DNA of 64,000 nt. Source: Coenobita brevimanus (taxonomy: Eukaryota > Arthropoda > Malacostraca > Decapoda > Coenobitidae). This document shows positions 47,083 through 57,970 of this stretch, in pieces. Position 1 is the first letter of the stretch. The number at the start of each line of letters is the position of its first letter. The translations under genes were made by a program, and so were the position numbers. The stretch is taken from positions 20,608,942 to 20,672,941 of the forward strand of contig CM064732.1 of the NCBI GenBank assembly GCA_032717465.1, given 5' to 3'. The notes beneath the pieces are model-generated. The model was given only the letters and a program-made list of their open reading frames with translations. It was not told the origin of the DNA and ran no database searches.

Positions 47083-47772
47083 CAACACTCGCGCCCAACA
47101 TTTGGTCTTTAGGTCGAATATTTAACTTTGCAGGGCTGCCATGACCTTTGGTAAACTGCTTTCAAAATTCTATTATTTCATTCCTTTCACTCACTAACTT
47201 TGGTCCAAAATACTCACACAAGAGCTTTTTCAGCTGGCTCTCTCCTCAGACCGTGAACTTTGACTGGATGTCCTGTACAACGAGTGCAGTTATTCTATAC
47301 TCACTACAGTCGTTATTCACAAAGCTTATTCTAACTAGGATGAAACCTGATGAAGCTGACCTTGCCATCTGATCTTGACTTTCGACATGTTGCTCTCAAA
47401 ACAGTATGTCAACCCCTCAGCTGACCTTCAACCTTTCCATCAACTTTGGTCCAAATGAGTTAAAAACAGTTTTAGTTATTTTGATCACACACTGGCACGT
47501 AAGTCGAACTTTGATCTTGTCCTGTGATCTTGACCTTTGACTAACTATTTTAAAACCTAACACATTCGTTCTTTCATTAACCTCAGCACCCCCCATGTTT
47601 GACCTAAATTGGATGAAAACAACTGTTTTCTTGGTGAAATTTTACCTAAGTCTGTGACCTTGACCTTTAACCCAATGTTCTCAAAAAATAATAGGTCAAC
47701 CTAGTGGCTATTCCTTTACCCTTCTACCAAATTTGGTAAAACTAAAAAAAAAAAAAAAAAAAAAAAGTTCCC

Positions 47773-47850
<78 letters not shown>

Positions 47851-47872
47851 CACACGCGCGCGCGCGCAATTT
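47083..47872 (+). repeat. GACCTT-rich dispersed repeat, copy 2, with (CA)n end
   Basis: The repeat starts GCAACACTCGCGCCCA and carries many TTTGACCTT, TGTGACCTTGACC and GTTCTCAAAA words. After a poly(A) run at 47,744 it ends in (CA)n at 47,779-47,872. It matches copy 1 at 17,608-18,133 in order and in its ends. It lies between blocks 2 and 3 of the 31-bp repeat, so it probably inserted into that array. Confidence 0.6.
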
Positions 47873-47989
47873 AAACTGTATCACCCACTCTAGACTCTCG
47901 AGGTTGCAAGAAAGAGTACTGTCATCCTAGTCAGGAAGTTAACAGGGAATATTTCTAACCACGTCACTGCAACAGACTATTACAAAGAC

Positions 47990-48526
47990 ATAATGGCATT
48001 AAACGTCTGCTGGGCTATAATAAAATGAAAATTCTTTTGGAGTTGGTGGGAACAAAAAAAAAGTAAATAGGATGTGGGCATTAAAAAACGGAAAGAATAG
48101 TATCAATGTGGCAAGTATAAAACTAAATCGCATAGATGTGGCATGACAATTAATAGAAATAGTGTGAGGATGGCAAGGATGTAATAATAGTAATCTAGCA
48201 ATGACAGAATAATCATCAAAGTAAACAGGCAGTGCCAAGAAGAAAGTAAATATTTATTAACAGTGGCAGGAATATGATGAATGTATAATGGTGATATCAG
48301 GAATATCAAAAAATAGTTTGGATGGGATTAGTAAAATACCAGAAAAAATGCTCTGGTTGGTAAGAATACAATATACATAGTCTATGAGTGGAAGCAGCTG
48401 ATTAAAGAAATCATGGGTGAGAGGGAGTACAGGGAGATTAATAAAAAGTACAGTGGGGTGGCAACAATAACTACAAATACCATCATCGTAGTAAGAATGT
48501 TACCACAAACACAACGGCGAAAGGAT

Positions 48527-48601
<75 letters not shown>

Positions 48602-48870
48602 GTATTTGTTGTAGATGATGTCATTTTTGTGCTACGACCAGAGTATATTATTCAGTACTGGAGAGACTACTCCATCTCGAGGGGTTACCTGCAGGTTCGT
48701 TAACCACGTCAACAAGATATTTGTTTTCCGTACAGTAGCAGAAGAGTACTTATTGATGTAAACAATTTTCACATGGGATGGGATAGATACAGCCTTGAAC
48801 TGTGGAACGTCTCTAAGCTGAATAATGATGCCCGACTGGAAAGAATAAGCTGAAAATGGCCTACTTGAGA
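47990..48870 (+). repeat. Decayed minisatellite of about 31 bp, block 3
   Basis: Cores TGGCAAG (48,109), TGGCATG (48,139), TGGCAAG (48,171), AGCAATG (48,198), TGCCAAG (48,233) and TGGCAGG (48,263) are spaced 27-35 bp, which is the clearest view of the period. (CA)n at 48,528-48,600 interrupts it. Confidence 0.65.
48528..48600. repeat. (CA)n microsatellite
   Basis: About 73 bp of pure CA. Confidence 0.95.
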
Positions 48871-48876
48871 GCAAGG

Positions 48877-48882
<6 letters not shown>

Positions 48883-48964
<82 letters not shown>
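48883..48964. repeat. (AT)n microsatellite
   Basis: About 82 bp of pure AT. Confidence 0.95.
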
Positions 48965-48966
<2 letters not shown>

Positions 48967-49521
48967 TGTATGTATAGTAATGTCTTGATATATGATACCC
49001 TTAGATGTGATACCCGGGCTACGATGGGGGTAGAAATACCAACATACCCCGCCTAACGATGGCCAAACACCTGTTTAACAAAGGGTTTTGATTTTCTTTT
49101 ACCGATTATGATTATATTTTAGATTAAATTTGTGGGTTTAGATTGATCTATAAACTGTCTGTAGACTAAGACTGTGTTTTAGTCATAGGTGGGGGTGAAT
49201 ATTGTCATTTTGGGGCACAGTTTACTAAACCTGATTTTTTACGGACTATATTTGACGATTTTCAGGTTCTATTTGTTGGTTTTAGTGAGCTATTTACAGG
49301 TGCTTGGCTTAGGTTACTGTAGCGTCTTTTAAAGCTGTTAGGCCATTTAGTTTGGCTTTCAACTTGTTTTTGGGCTCACTTGGGTGGGTTTTGGACTTGA
49401 CTAGGGGGGAAACCCAAGGCTGGTAAACGCTCCCCATTACTTTACATGTTAAAAGTACCCGATATATGATACCCTGCCTAACAATGGGGTTTTACCTGAC
49501 CAATTACATCGTTAAACCGGG

Positions 49522-49522
<1 letters not shown>
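48965..49522. other. Stretch between two (AT)n tracts with direct repeat
   Basis: GATATATGATACC occurs near 48,987 and again near 49,460, each followed by related CCTAACxATGG words, so the stretch has direct-repeat ends. No coding content. Possibly a small unidentified element. Confidence 0.3.

Positions 49523-49585
<63 letters not shown>
49523..49585. repeat. (AT)n microsatellite, left target half
   Basis: Pure AT running straight into the 5' LTR; its other half is at 55,037-55,092. Confidence 0.95.
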
Positions 49586-49589
<4 letters not shown>

Positions 49590-50373
49590 ACATAGCCTAT
49601 GATTTCATCATCCTTTGTGTAATTTTAACGCACAGTATGCTGCATGTTTGATCACGAGCGTGTTCTGCCTCAGTCCCCCCCTTCTACCGTTATAGTAGAG
49701 TAAGTCGTTCTCTCTGTTATTCAGAGCGGGATTTTCAGCTCTTTGTCCCCATGGCTTCATTTGCGCGTCCTTCTTACAAGTTGTATCAAGCTCTCCTGGC
49801 CCCTATATAATGAGCTCAGTCTCTGCATCATTGCCACTTAGATCTGCTCCTCATTTTGTTCACATCTCTGTCCTCCCCTGTACAGATATTATTATTGTGA
49901 GTGCTCAAGAAATCTCCAAACATCTAGCAGCTGTGTGTAATTTGAGTATAACTGTCGTATTTCCTCTTGTACTGTGTAGCATAAGGTTGATTCTTGGGCC
50001 TAGTGAGGTTTTGTGATTAATGTTGGGTTTTATGTCAGTCATTTTTTATAATAGTTTGTATCTGTAATAATTTATCTTGCATTAACTGAGCATTACCAGG
50101 TGTATTTTCATTTTATCAGGGCTGACTTAGATAAATTTACTCTTGCTAATTTCGTGTTAATAGAGGCTATTGCAGTTAACCATATATTTAACCTGTTTAT
50201 GTGCCATTACATTATCCTTATGAGTCTTGAATATTTTGTTGTTAGTTTGTGCATTAAACTTTAACTTGTAATTTTACCTAACTCTTTTGTTTTGAACCTG
50301 GAACTTTACGGGACAGTAGTGACTCTTAGTATTCTCACTTAAAGTGTACGTTATCTTTCTCTGTTCCGTAACA
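49586..50373 (+). mobile_element. 5' LTR of element 1
   Basis: 788 bp, TGTTAC...GTAACA, a perfect 6-bp inverted pair at the ends. It matches 54,249-55,036 over its full length. Confidence 0.92.
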
Positions 50374-50400
50374 TAAATTTGGCGACCTCTTATCAGGATA
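50374..50400 (+). promoter_or_regulatory. Candidate primer-binding site region
   Basis: TGGCGACCTC at 50,380-50,389 starts six bases after the LTR. Its counterpart TGGTGACCTC at 55,814 in element 2 is conserved within otherwise diverged sequence. The priming tRNA is not identified. Confidence 0.5.
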
Positions 50401-50457
50401 TTCAGGATATTATCATAAGGATATTGCTTGATATTTTGTGACTGTTACTTATTCATG

Positions 50458-51219
50458 ATGTCTACTATTACTACACTTGATGAAGCCAAAGATTTTTTGT
50501 CAAATGTGCAAACAGTGTGTGATGTGGAAAACAGAACAAAGAATGAACTTAAGCTTGTTGCTCAACAGTTGGGAATTGCTGTTCGCTCTCATCATTCTAA
50601 AGATCAAATTGTTGACATGATTAATGAAAGCTTGTTTAATGTAACTCCTCGAAATGAGCAAACGCAGATTGAATTAGCTAAGTTACAGCTAGCCCTGCAG
50701 GAGGCTCGTGTGAAGGAAGCTGAATTTCAAGCACAGGCTAAGGAGGCTGAATTTCAGGCAAAAGCTAAGGAGGCTGAATTTCAGGCAAAAGCTAAGAAGG
50801 CTGAGGCACAAGCTGAAATTGCTAGGATTCAGGCGGACCATGAGTATCGCATGAAACAAGGTGGAACTGGATCATCTAGCTCTGATGATTTTGATGTGGC
50901 TAAAAATGTTAAACTTGTCCCTCCTTTAAATGAATCTGATTTAACAAAGTATTTTCAGTTGTTTGAGAGGGTAGCTACAGGTTTTAATTGGCCTAAAAAG
51001 TATTGGCCAGTACTCCTTCAAACTGTTCTCACCGGTAAAGCTCAAGTAACTTATGCATCTTTGCCTCAGGATCAATCTGATAATTATGATGTAGTTAAGA
51101 GCTTGATTTTTAAGGCCTATGAGCTTGTTCCTGAAGCCTATAGAGTAAAATTTAGGACAACTTACAACAAGATAAGCAATCCCATGTTGAGTATGCAAAA
51201 ATCAAAGAAGATCTGTTAG
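50458..51219 (+). pseudogene. gag: gag, N-terminal part, element 1
   Basis: Structural protein that packages element RNA. The start is placed at the ATG pair at 50,458-50,463 (MMSTITTLDEAK), downstream of a weak ATG at 50,428. A SAP-like helix-extended-helix (TKNELKLVAQQLG...KDQIVDMI) comes first. Then an Ala/Glu/Lys/Gln coiled-coil has nearly perfect 9-residue repeats (AKEAEFQA, about residues 95-125), and a capsid-like region starts at FDVAKNVKLVPPL. A one-base shift near 51,165-51,180 diverts the end; the true frame continues through HVEYAKIKEDLLEQW into the next entry. Confidence 0.8.
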
Positions 51220-51242
51220 AGCAGTGGTTAAATTCTAAGAAT

Positions 51243-52670
51243 GTGGATTCTGATTTTGGTAAATTTAAGCAGATGATTTTGCTGGAGGACTTCAAGAGGT
51301 GTATTTATAAAGATGTAAGCCTATATCTTGATGAGAAAAGAATAGATAATTTGTCTGATGCTGCAGTTTTAGCTGATGAGTACGTTCTCACTCACAAGAG
51401 ATATTCTAGAGAAAAAGGGAAAGCTGAGAGTAAGTACGTTGCCTCTACTCAGAGTACAGGTAACAGGAAAGAGAATAAAGATGATGTTTCTCAGGAAGTA
51501 AATACCAGCTCCACCACTAGATTTCAGAAAAGTAAATGTACTTATTGTAGTAAGCTTGGTCATACTACGCAGAGATGTTTCAGGAGACAGCGTGATGTGA
51601 ACAAAAAGGAGTCTTTAAATATTCAGTCAATTGGTCTAGTGTCCACTCTTGAGAGTTCCCAGAATTCTTTAACTGAGTTAACTGAACCTGCTTTGAGGGG
51701 TAACTTAAATTCTCATGATGGAGCTCCTCTTTTGAGCAGTAACGTGGGTGACACTCTCAAGAGTTCATGTGCTAATTTCCTGTCTGATGGTTTTGTCAGT
51801 CCTCTGGACAGTTATGACAGGAAATCAGTTCAAATATATCGTGATACAGGTGCTTGCCAATCCCTTATGCTGACCAGTGTTCTAGGCTCTAATGTTAATT
51901 CCTCTGATGAAACTGTAATCTTACAAGGTGTAGGGAATAATTACTTCTCTGTCCCTCTGTGCAGAGTGAATTTAGAGTCTGGTTTTGTTAATGGTTCTGT
52001 TATGGTTGGGTTGGTTGAGACACTCCCAATGTCAGGTGTAACTTTCTTACTTGGAAATGATATTGGTGGAAGTCAAGTGTGTCCAGCTCCTCAGTTGTCT
52101 AGTGAGCCAGTGGCTGCGTCCCAGGATTGTGATGTCCCTGATGTGTTCCCTGCATGTGCTGTCACTAGGGCTAAGTCTAAAGTTACTGGTGATTTAGAGG
52201 ATAATGATGATGATGATGTTATCCTAGCTGACACTTTTCTTGCTAATTTGGACCACTCACCAGATGAGGCAGTACCCCGTAGTGTTGATAATTTGTCTCG
52301 TCATGAGTTGGTTGAGTTGCAGGTTGCTGACCCTGAGTTGAAAGGTCTAGCTAACTCTGCATGCAGTGAGGAAGAGTCAGCCGGTGCTTCTACTCGTTAT
52401 TATATAAAGTCAGGAGTACTTATGAGGAAGTGGAGACCCCCAACAGCATCAGCCGACTGTGAATGGGAGGTTGTACATCAAGTTGTCATCCCTCGTGTTT
52501 GTAGGCAGGATATCATTCGAGTGGCTCATGATTCGAGTTTGGCAGGACACCTCGGAGTGAGGAAGACTGTGGCACGCATTTTGAAACACTTCTACTGGCC
52601 AGGTATCTTCAGGGATGTTTCCTGGTATTGTAAGTCTTGTCACACCTGTCAAGTTGTGGGGGAAGTGTAA
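51243..52670 (+). pseudogene. gag C-terminus, zinc knuckle, protease and integrase zinc domain, element 1
   Basis: Continuation after the gag frameshift; the ATG at 51,243 is not a real start. CTYCSKLGHTTQRC (residues 99-112) is a CCHC nucleic-acid-binding knuckle. IYRDTGACQSL (DTGA at 201-204) is the aspartic protease active site, with LLGNDIGG later as the usual second block. HDSSLAGHLGVRKT...CKSCHTC near the end is the HHCC zinc domain of integrase. No RT lies between protease and integrase, where ordinary gypsy elements have it. A one-base shift near 52,660 separates the frame from the integrase core. Confidence 0.85.
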
Positions 52671-54248
52671 TCAGACTGAAAAGGTTGCACCTCTAGTTCC
52701 CATTCCTCCTTTTGAGGCGCCTTTCACCCGTGTGTTGGTGGATATTGTGGGCCCTCTTCCTAAGACTTCTTCAGGATTTTCTTATGTGTTGACCATGATT
52801 GATATGGCTACTCGTTATCCTGAAGCCATTCCACTTAGAAACATTTCAGCAAAGAACGTGGTTAAGGAAATGCTAGGGTTCTTCACAAAGTTTGGTCTGC
52901 CCAAGGAGGTACAGTCAGACCGTGGAAGTAATTTCATGTCAAACGTTTTCAAGCAGTCTCTGAAAGAGTTGGGCATCACCCAGATCACGTCTTCAGCTTA
53001 CCATCCCCAGACCCAAGGAGCGTTGGAGAGATATCATCAAACACTCAAATCGATGCTCAAGAAATACTGTTTGGAACATCAGAAAGACTGGGATAAAGGT
53101 CTTCCATCCGTTGTGTTTGCCGCAAGAGAATCTCCAAATGAATCACTGGGCTTCTCACCTTTTGAACTACTGTTTGGCCATGAAGTAAGAGGACCCCTTA
53201 AGTTACTCAAGGAATGTTGGCTGTCGGAGGAAGATGACGTCAACCTGCTGGAGTATGTGATGAAGTTCAAAGAACGGCTGTCCACTGCTTTACAGCTGGC
53301 GAGAGAGAATTTAGGAGCTGCTCAGAAGATGAAGACTTGGTATGATGGGAAGTTCAGGTTACGCCACTTTCAGCCAGGAGATCAGGTTTTGATTCTGCTA
53401 CCAGTTCATGGGCAACCTCTTCAAGCCAAGTTTAGTGGCCCTTATTTCGTGGAGAAGAAACTCAGTGATGTCAACTATGTCATCGCCACACCAGATCGTA
53501 GAAAGAGCAAGCAACTATGTCACGTCAACATGCTAAAGTTATATCACAGGCGGGACGAAAATAATCCAGTCTGCACTGTAGCTGTTCCACCTGAGTCTGC
53601 AAGTGAAGCTCTCCCATGCAGTATGAGCCTGAGTGATAGTTTGGGGAAGAATCCTGATATCATGAATGATCTCCAGACTAAGCTTTCTCATCTACCTCCC
53701 AAGGAAAGGCAGGAGTTTTCGGCATTACTGCAGGAGTACCCGCTAGTGTTCCGTGCCACTCCAGGAAGAACCACTGTGTTGATGCATGATGTCGATGTTG
53801 GAGACGCAAAGCCAATTAAATTGCCTCCTTACCGTGTGAACCCAGTGAAAGTTCCTCTCATCCAGAAGGAGCTTGGCTACCTGTTGGACCACAAGATGAT
53901 TGAGCCCTGTCAGAGCGAGTGGAGTTCTCCTGTCACTCTGGTCCCTAAGCCGGGTGGGTCACAGCGGCTTTGCATTGACTACAGACGTGTTAATCAGATA
54001 ACCAAAACAGACACTTACCCTCTCCCTCGCGTGGAAGATTGCATAGACAAGATCGGAAAGGCTAGGTACATAAGTAAGTTTGATTTGTTAAAGGGATACT
54101 GGCAAGTACCTATGACTGAATGTGCTAGGGAGATCTCATGTTTTGTAACATTAGGAAAGACATTTGCATGTTCTGTAACGCCATGTACAGATTGTTTTAG
54201 AGTAATAAGAAATTTCCTTTGTAAATTTCTTTTTTCTTTGTGGGGAGG
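52660..54248 (+). pseudogene. Integrase core followed by N-terminal reverse transcriptase, element 1
   Basis: Counting from the ATG at 52,615, the integrase catalytic residues are D43 (VDIVGP), D102 (SDRGSNF) and E138 (GALERYHQ), the last two 35 residues apart. A C-terminal GPYFVEKKL module lies near 275-283. In the same frame, after a spacer, a Ty3/gypsy RT begins: PPYRVNP, LDHKMIEPCQSEWSSPVTLV, RLCIDYRRVNQITK, TYPLPRVEDCID and SKFDLLKGYWQVPM (first catalytic Asp, about D490). After ISCFVT the sequence is unrelated and runs into the 3' LTR. The YxDD motif, the rest of RT and all RNase H are missing. Confidence 0.88.
54239..54248 (+). promoter_or_regulatory. Polypurine tract of element 1
   Basis: TGTGGGGAGG directly precedes the 3' LTR, the normal place for the plus-strand primer. 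Confidence 0.6.
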
Positions 54249-55032
54249 TGTTACATAGCCTATGATTTCATCATCCTTTGTGTAATTTTAACGCACAGTA
54301 TGCTGCATGTTTGATCACGAGCGTGTTCTGGCTCAGTCCCCCCCTTCTACCGTTATAGTAGAGTAAGTCGTTCTCTCTGTTATTCAGAGCGGGATTTTCA
54401 GCTCTTTGTCCCCATGGCTTCATTTGCGCGTCCTTCTTACAAGTTGTATCAAGCTCTCCTGGCCCCTATATAATGAGCTCAGTCTCTGCATCATTGCCAC
54501 TTAGATCTGCTCCTCATTTTGTTCACATCTCTGTCCTTCCCTGTACAGATATTATTATTGTGAGTGCTCAAGAAATCTCCAAACATCTAGCAGCTGTGTG
54601 TAATTTGAGTATAACTGTCGTATTTTTTCTTGTACTGTGTAGCATAAGGTTGATTCTTGGGCCTAGTGAGGTTTTGTGATTAATGTTGGATTTTATGTCA
54701 GTCATTTTTGATAATAGTTTGTATCTGTAATAATTTATCTTGCATTAACTGAGCATTACCAGGTGCATTTTCATTTTATCAGGGCTGACTTAGATAAATT
54801 TACTCTTGCTAATTTCGTGTTAATAGAGGCTATTGGAGTTAACCATATATTTAACCTGTTTATTTGCCATTACATTATCATTATGAGTCTTGAATGTTTT
54901 GTTGTTAGTTTGTGCATTAAACTTTAACTTGTAATTTTACCTAACTCTTTTGTTTTGAACCTGGAACTTTACGGGACAGTAGTGACTCTTAGTATTCTCA
55001 CTTAAAGTGTACGTTATCTTTCTCTGTTCCGT

Positions 55033-55036
<4 letters not shown>
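54249..55036 (+). mobile_element. 3' LTR of element 1
   Basis: 788 bp, same ends and length as the 5' LTR. Differences include CCTCTTG versus TTTCTTG near the middle and single-base changes. No indels were noticed. Confidence 0.92.

Positions 55037-55092
<56 letters not shown>
55037..55092. repeat. (AT)n microsatellite, right target half
   Basis: Pure AT directly after the 3' LTR, the continuation of 49,523-49,585. Confidence 0.95.
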
Positions 55093-55094
<2 letters not shown>

Positions 55095-55554
55095 CCACAC
55101 TGAGACGTGGGCTGGTTCCCAGATATGAACTGGCAGTTACCAGTGACCCTTTCTACCTGAGGATTATGGCTTGGCCTTTTTTGATGATCTGTACTGGACT
55201 GCTTGCCTCCGAATGGAACCTTGATGACAGCCCTAAGCCGATAAGTACAATGAAGGGTAGGCATGGCGACATTTTCATGCCGCCCTCGACATTACATCTT
55301 CTAATGAGGGCCCATATCCCATTATTGAAACAGGTCTGGCGGCGTCCTTTGATCTAGACCACCCAGGTATGAGGGAGCCACTGAAACAGAGACAGGCTGC
55401 CCTGATGAGGAGACATTGGCTGCGTCAGAGAGTGTATATTGTATGTGGAGCCAAGCCCCTTTATAACCTGTAGGAGAGGAAGGAAAAGGCTCTTTCTCTT
55501 CCTCAGCCTGAACCACACCTGAACCACTTGTCATGTAAGCTGAATCAATATGTT
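55093..55554. other. Unannotated stretch before element 2
   Basis: No gene recognised. The 116-codon frame spanning the microsatellite (55,007-55,357) contains no motif. It may include part of element 2's LTR if that LTR is longer than I propose. Confidence 0.3.
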
Positions 55555-55795
55555 TGTTAGTCTAATCCACTTAGTATGTATTTACCCTACCCTCTTCATG
55601 TATCTTGTCCCCTCTCCTGCATCTAGGATAGTATCTTGGGCTTGTGTACATGTTTTATGTCAATATTCAGAACCTGTAGTAGTATAAGTCGGATGTATTG
55701 TTAAGAAAAGAGTTCGGTGTTTCATTCTCCTACCGAGCAGTAAAAGGGAATCCCTGTTCACGATGTTGGGCTAGACTGAGATCACAGTCGTAACA
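55555..55795 (+). mobile_element. Candidate 5' LTR of element 2
   Basis: The region ends GTCGTAACA just upstream of a primer-site-like ATTTGGTGACCTC that matches element 1. A TGTTAG at 55,555 would pair with the TAACA end. The 3' boundary is better supported than the 5' boundary, since no second LTR is in the window. Confidence 0.35.
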
Positions 55796-55914
55796 GCATG
55801 ACATATTATTATTTGGTGACCTCTTGCCAAGATACAATGCTTTCAGTACTAACCTACAATAATGCTATCACGGTTCTAACTAGTGACAGTGATGCTAGAG
55901 CCTAGTCCAACTGC

Positions 55915-56116
55915 TGTGGAAAGCCTCACTAAATCCGAGCTCAAAATTGTATCTCAGTCTCTGCAGCTGAGACTCCGTGGGAATGTCAGCAGGTCTAGTT
56001 TACTCAGTGCAGTCTATCAGGCTATGTTTGGTGAATGAGATGAAGTTGAACCGGAGTTGCTGGAATCTGACCCTGCCTTAGAGAGCACTGAAATGCCGGT
56101 GTTATATAGTCCTGAC
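55915..56116 (+). pseudogene. gag: gag N-terminus of element 2, first fragment
   Basis: VESLTKSELKIVSQSLQL...SSLLSAVYQAMFGE aligns with the SAP-like start of gag in element 1 (TKNELKLVAQQLG...DQIVDMINESLF). A TGA follows MFGE. An acidic stretch then ends at the (AATC)n tail of LINE copy B2. The frame resumes beyond B2 at about 58,855. Confidence 0.65.
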
Positions 56117-56126
56117 AATCAATCAA

Positions 56127-56627
56127 TCAATCATTTCCTGTGGCACCCCACGGGATGCATAGGGCCTCAATGAACTCTCTCCACCAATATTTGTCTCTTG
56201 CCATCTCCTTCAGGTCCCACCAACACTCCTCTCCTGCTTCTTTTTTCATTGTCCTCAACCAGGTTTCCCTCGGCCTACCTCTACCTCTTCTTCCTCTAGC
56301 AATCCACTCTGGCACATCCTGTATTAAACAACCTTCTTTTCTGTATATGTGCCCCAGGCACTTCCAGCGAGACAGTCTCACATATTCATTAACTGGTTCC
56401 ACTCTCGTAATATCCCTTACTCTTTCATTTGCAGCTCTGTCTTGCCACTTTACCCCAAGAATCCTTCTCAGTATTTTATTCTCAAATCCTAATACTTTCT
56501 GATCTGTTGCAATTGTACTGTACCATGACTCATGCCCGTAAATTAAAATTGGTCTAACCATGGACTTGTAAATTTTCACTTTAGTATGTATCGAAAGCAT
56601 ATTATTATTCCAAACAGATTTCAACAT
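56127..56627 (-). pseudogene. LINE family B C-terminal tail (copy B2)
   Basis: Continues RT in the next frame: GMLKSVWNNNM, YGHESWYST, RILGVKWQDR, WKCLGHIYRKEG, RRGRGRPRETWLRTM and the complete [18 protein letters not shown] end with its stop beside the (GATT)n tail. Confidence 0.85.
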
Positions 56628-57970
56628 TCCAACAGCTCGCCAAGCCTGTCTAATCCTCTCCTCAATTCATTGTTCAATGATCCATTAGATGATACAATCG
56701 TTCCCAGATATTTAAAGTTTTCTACATTCTTCACCACATTATTCCCAATTACACAATCGATTTGGTTCTCCACGTTCATATTAATAATATCAGTCTTTCC
56801 ACAATTTATTACCAATCCCACTTTTTCTCCTTCCTCCACCAGACAATCGAGCACCCTCTGCATCTCGCAAATACTTCCGCAAATCAGTACAATATCATCA
56901 GCATAGTCCAAATCCATCAGCTTCTTATTTTCTTTCCAGTTAATTCCTGCACCTGTTCTCCTTACAACCTTTTTCATAACATAATCCATAACCAAAACAA
57001 ACAACAATGGCGAGAGAACTCCTCCTTGAATCACTCCTGACCTAACTTGAAATGGATCACTCAAAGAACCACCCACCATTACCTTACAAAAAGTACCTTC
57101 ATGCAGGCTTCTAATAATATTTACAAACTTTTCTGGTATACCATAGAATCTCATAATTTTCAACATAGCTCCACGTGAAACACTATCAAACGCCTTTTCA
57201 AAATCCACAAAACACATGTTAAGTGGCATTTTCATCTCATTAGCTTGTTGCATTAGATGCCTTACAATAAAAATCTGAACATTACAACCTTGACCCTTTC
57301 TAAATCCCGCTTGTTCTTCTCTTAAAATTTTATCAATTACTGGCTCTATTCTGTTCAACAAGATTTTGGAAAAGACTTTTGCAACTACAGGTGTCAAAGT
57401 TATCCCCCTCCAATTGCCACACACACTTAAATCTCCCTTTTTTGGTATTTTTATAATCACTCCATTCTTCGACTCTTCTGGAATTCCACCATTATCCCAA
57501 GCCACATTAAAAAGTTTCAAAAGCGCATTCATCAACTCGTCATTTTCCACCTTAAGCATTTCAGGGAATATTCCATCCTCACCTGGAGCCTTAAAATTCT
57601 TTAACTCCTTTATAGATTTTGCTACCTCTTCCAAAGTTATATCCCCTGTTTCTATCTGCAAATCTCTCTCGGCTGGCAAAATGTCCTCTTCAGCTGGGAT
57701 TGGTTTATTTAGAACAGATTCAAAGTGCTCTTTCCATCTTCCTTTTATATCCAAATCTTTAGTCATCAAATTACCATTTCTATCTCGTACAGGTATTTCC
57801 TTCCTTCTCCTTTCAGTCCCAGTTAACTCCTTTATGGCCTGATACGCTACTCTTGTGCTCTGACCGTCATTTTTACTTAATTTAATTTCTGTATCTGTCG
57901 CCTTTTCATCATATAGGCTCCTCTTATCACGTCTAACGAGTCTTTTTACTTCAGAATGTACTTTGCTCAA
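56621..57970 (-). pseudogene. LINE family B reverse transcriptase (copy B2)
   Basis: The best preserved family B RT, uninterrupted through all core motifs: KAPGEDGIFPEML, IPKKGDLSVCGNWRGI, REEQAGFRKGQGCNVQIF, CFVDFEKAFDSVSR, SGVIQGGVLSPLLF and LDYADDIVLIC. It ends out of frame after NNELRR because of a one-base change near 56,640. The TTG-like start at 57,970 is only the frameshift point. B1 and B2 share most motif residues but differ at many others, so they are old relatives. Confidence 0.88.

Larger units (their letters stand above)
49586..55036 (+). mobile_element. Ty3/gypsy-type LTR retrotransposon with integrase before RT (Gmr1-like), element 1
   Basis: Two LTRs of 788 bp each bound a 3.9-kb interior coding gag, protease, integrase and only the first part of a reverse transcriptase. 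RT type, integrase D,D(35)E and GPY/F-like module mark it as Ty3/gypsy. Integrase upstream of RT is the copia-like order known in the Gmr1 group. The LTRs differ at about 11 positions by eye (about 98.6% identical), so the insertion is fairly recent. Flanks are (AT)n on both sides, consistent with insertion into a microsatellite, where the target duplication cannot be read. Confidence 0.85.

Noticed and set aside
42600..48870. CRISPR-like array (regular spacing near 31 bp)
   Set aside because: Repeat cores are highly diverged, have no unique spacers of constant length, and the DNA is eukaryotic.
49810..50016. 68-codon frame repeated at 54,473-54,679
   Set aside because: It occurs twice only because it lies inside the two LTRs; it has no protein motif.
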